Assembly (NCBI RefSeq): GCF_011397635.1
Contig: NC_064755.1
Coordinates: 38,174,059 to 38,238,058 of the forward strand
Direction: 5' to 3'
Source: Epinephelus fuscoguttatus
Lineage: Eukaryota; Chordata; Actinopteri; Perciformes; Serranidae
DNA: 64,000 bases
A model generated the notes under the pieces. It searched no databases, was not told the origin of the DNA, and worked only from the letters and a program-made list of their open reading frames with translations. Both the position numbers and the translations under genes were made by a program. Each line of letters begins with the position of its first letter. Position 1 is the first letter of the stretch. Shown piece after piece: positions 63,590 through 64,000 of the stretch.

Positions 63590-64000
63590 GTGAGAATCAA
63601 TACAACTATGAATAAGTTTATGTATTAATCAATACAGATATCACTTTGTTTACATACTAATCAATACAGATATCAATCAATCAATCAATCAATCAATTTT
63701 ATTTATAAAGCCCAATATCACAAATCACAATTTGCCTCAGAGGGCTTTACAGCATACGACATCCCTCCTGTCCTATCAAAACATTAATCTACAATCAATA
63801 CAGATATCAATTCATTTACATAACTTATAAGTACAGATATCTATATGTTTACATTCTAATTAATGCTGAAATCAATACATTTACATTCCAAACAACAGAG
63901 ACATTTATACATTTAATTACTAATCAATACAGCTGTCAATACCTTTACGAACCCATCAATACCGACATCAATAAATGTATTTAATAGTCAATACAGATAT
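63590..64000 (+). repeat. Intron start with (ATCA)n and dispersed repeat
   Basis: (TCAA)n at about 63,670-63,700 leads into TTTATTTATAAAGCCCAATA, CAATTTGCCTCAGAGGGCTT, a very common fish dispersed repeat also seen in worn form at about 10,276-10,340. After it, units of the type TTTACATACTAATCAATACAGA repeat to the end of the window. Confidence 0.75.

Overview
The window is eukaryotic genomic DNA, almost certainly from a teleost (ray-finned) fish. Short coding exons with GT-AG introns carry vertebrate-type proteins. The space between is filled with fish-style repeats: degenerate Tc1-like, hAT-like, Harbinger-like and Kolobok-like elements, L1 and L2/CR1-like LINE pieces, a tRNA-derived SINE, (GT)n microsatellites and long minisatellites. 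There are no operons, CRISPR arrays or bacterial features.

Region 1 (1-27,896, + strand) is the 3' part of a laminin beta chain gene, closest by eye to laminin beta-1. Twenty-nine exons (2,774-27,896) are open and phase-compatible and give about 1,646 residues, from inside the LN domain to the stop codon. Relative to a usual beta-1 chain of about 1,790 residues, only the first ~140 residues are missing; they lie upstream of the window. The order is LN, LE repeats, domain IV, LE repeats, coiled-coil II, the cysteine-rich alpha insert, coiled-coil I, and a terminal cysteine.

Region 2 (27,897-39,581) has no gene that I can support. It holds a likely lamb1 polyadenylation signal, an L2/CR1-type LINE fragment, a hAT-like element with a perfect 8-bp target-site duplication, a SINE nested in a larger element, an L1 inserted inside a Harbinger-like element with 15-bp duplications, and GT/CA microsatellites.

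Region 3 (39,582-63,589, + strand, continuing past the window) is the 5' part of a voltage-gated sodium channel alpha subunit gene. Twenty-two exons give about 1,033 residues: N-terminus, domain I, domain II, the II-III linker and domain III S1-S4. The Nav1 selectivity residues visible so far (Asp in domain I, Glu in domain II) are kept, and the gene keeps the ancestral U12-type AT-AC intron of sodium channel genes. It is strikingly divergent. The S4 voltage sensors of domains I and II have lost charged residues through short in-frame deletions at or inside exon ends, and domain III has two charge-to-neutral changes. The ankyrin-G anchoring motif is not visible in the II-III linker, the cytoplasmic linkers are short, and the N-terminus appears extended by an extra exon. 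No frame is broken, so it looks like a functional but specialised, perhaps weakly voltage-sensitive, sodium channel. This is the most interesting feature of the window.

A second theme is that tandem repeats abut splice sites in several introns. The clearest cases are an array of 5'-splice-site-like units after a lamb1 exon and an array of duplicated acceptor-plus-exon-start units before the domain II S6 exon of the channel gene. The two genes have no known functional link; their adjacency is positional.
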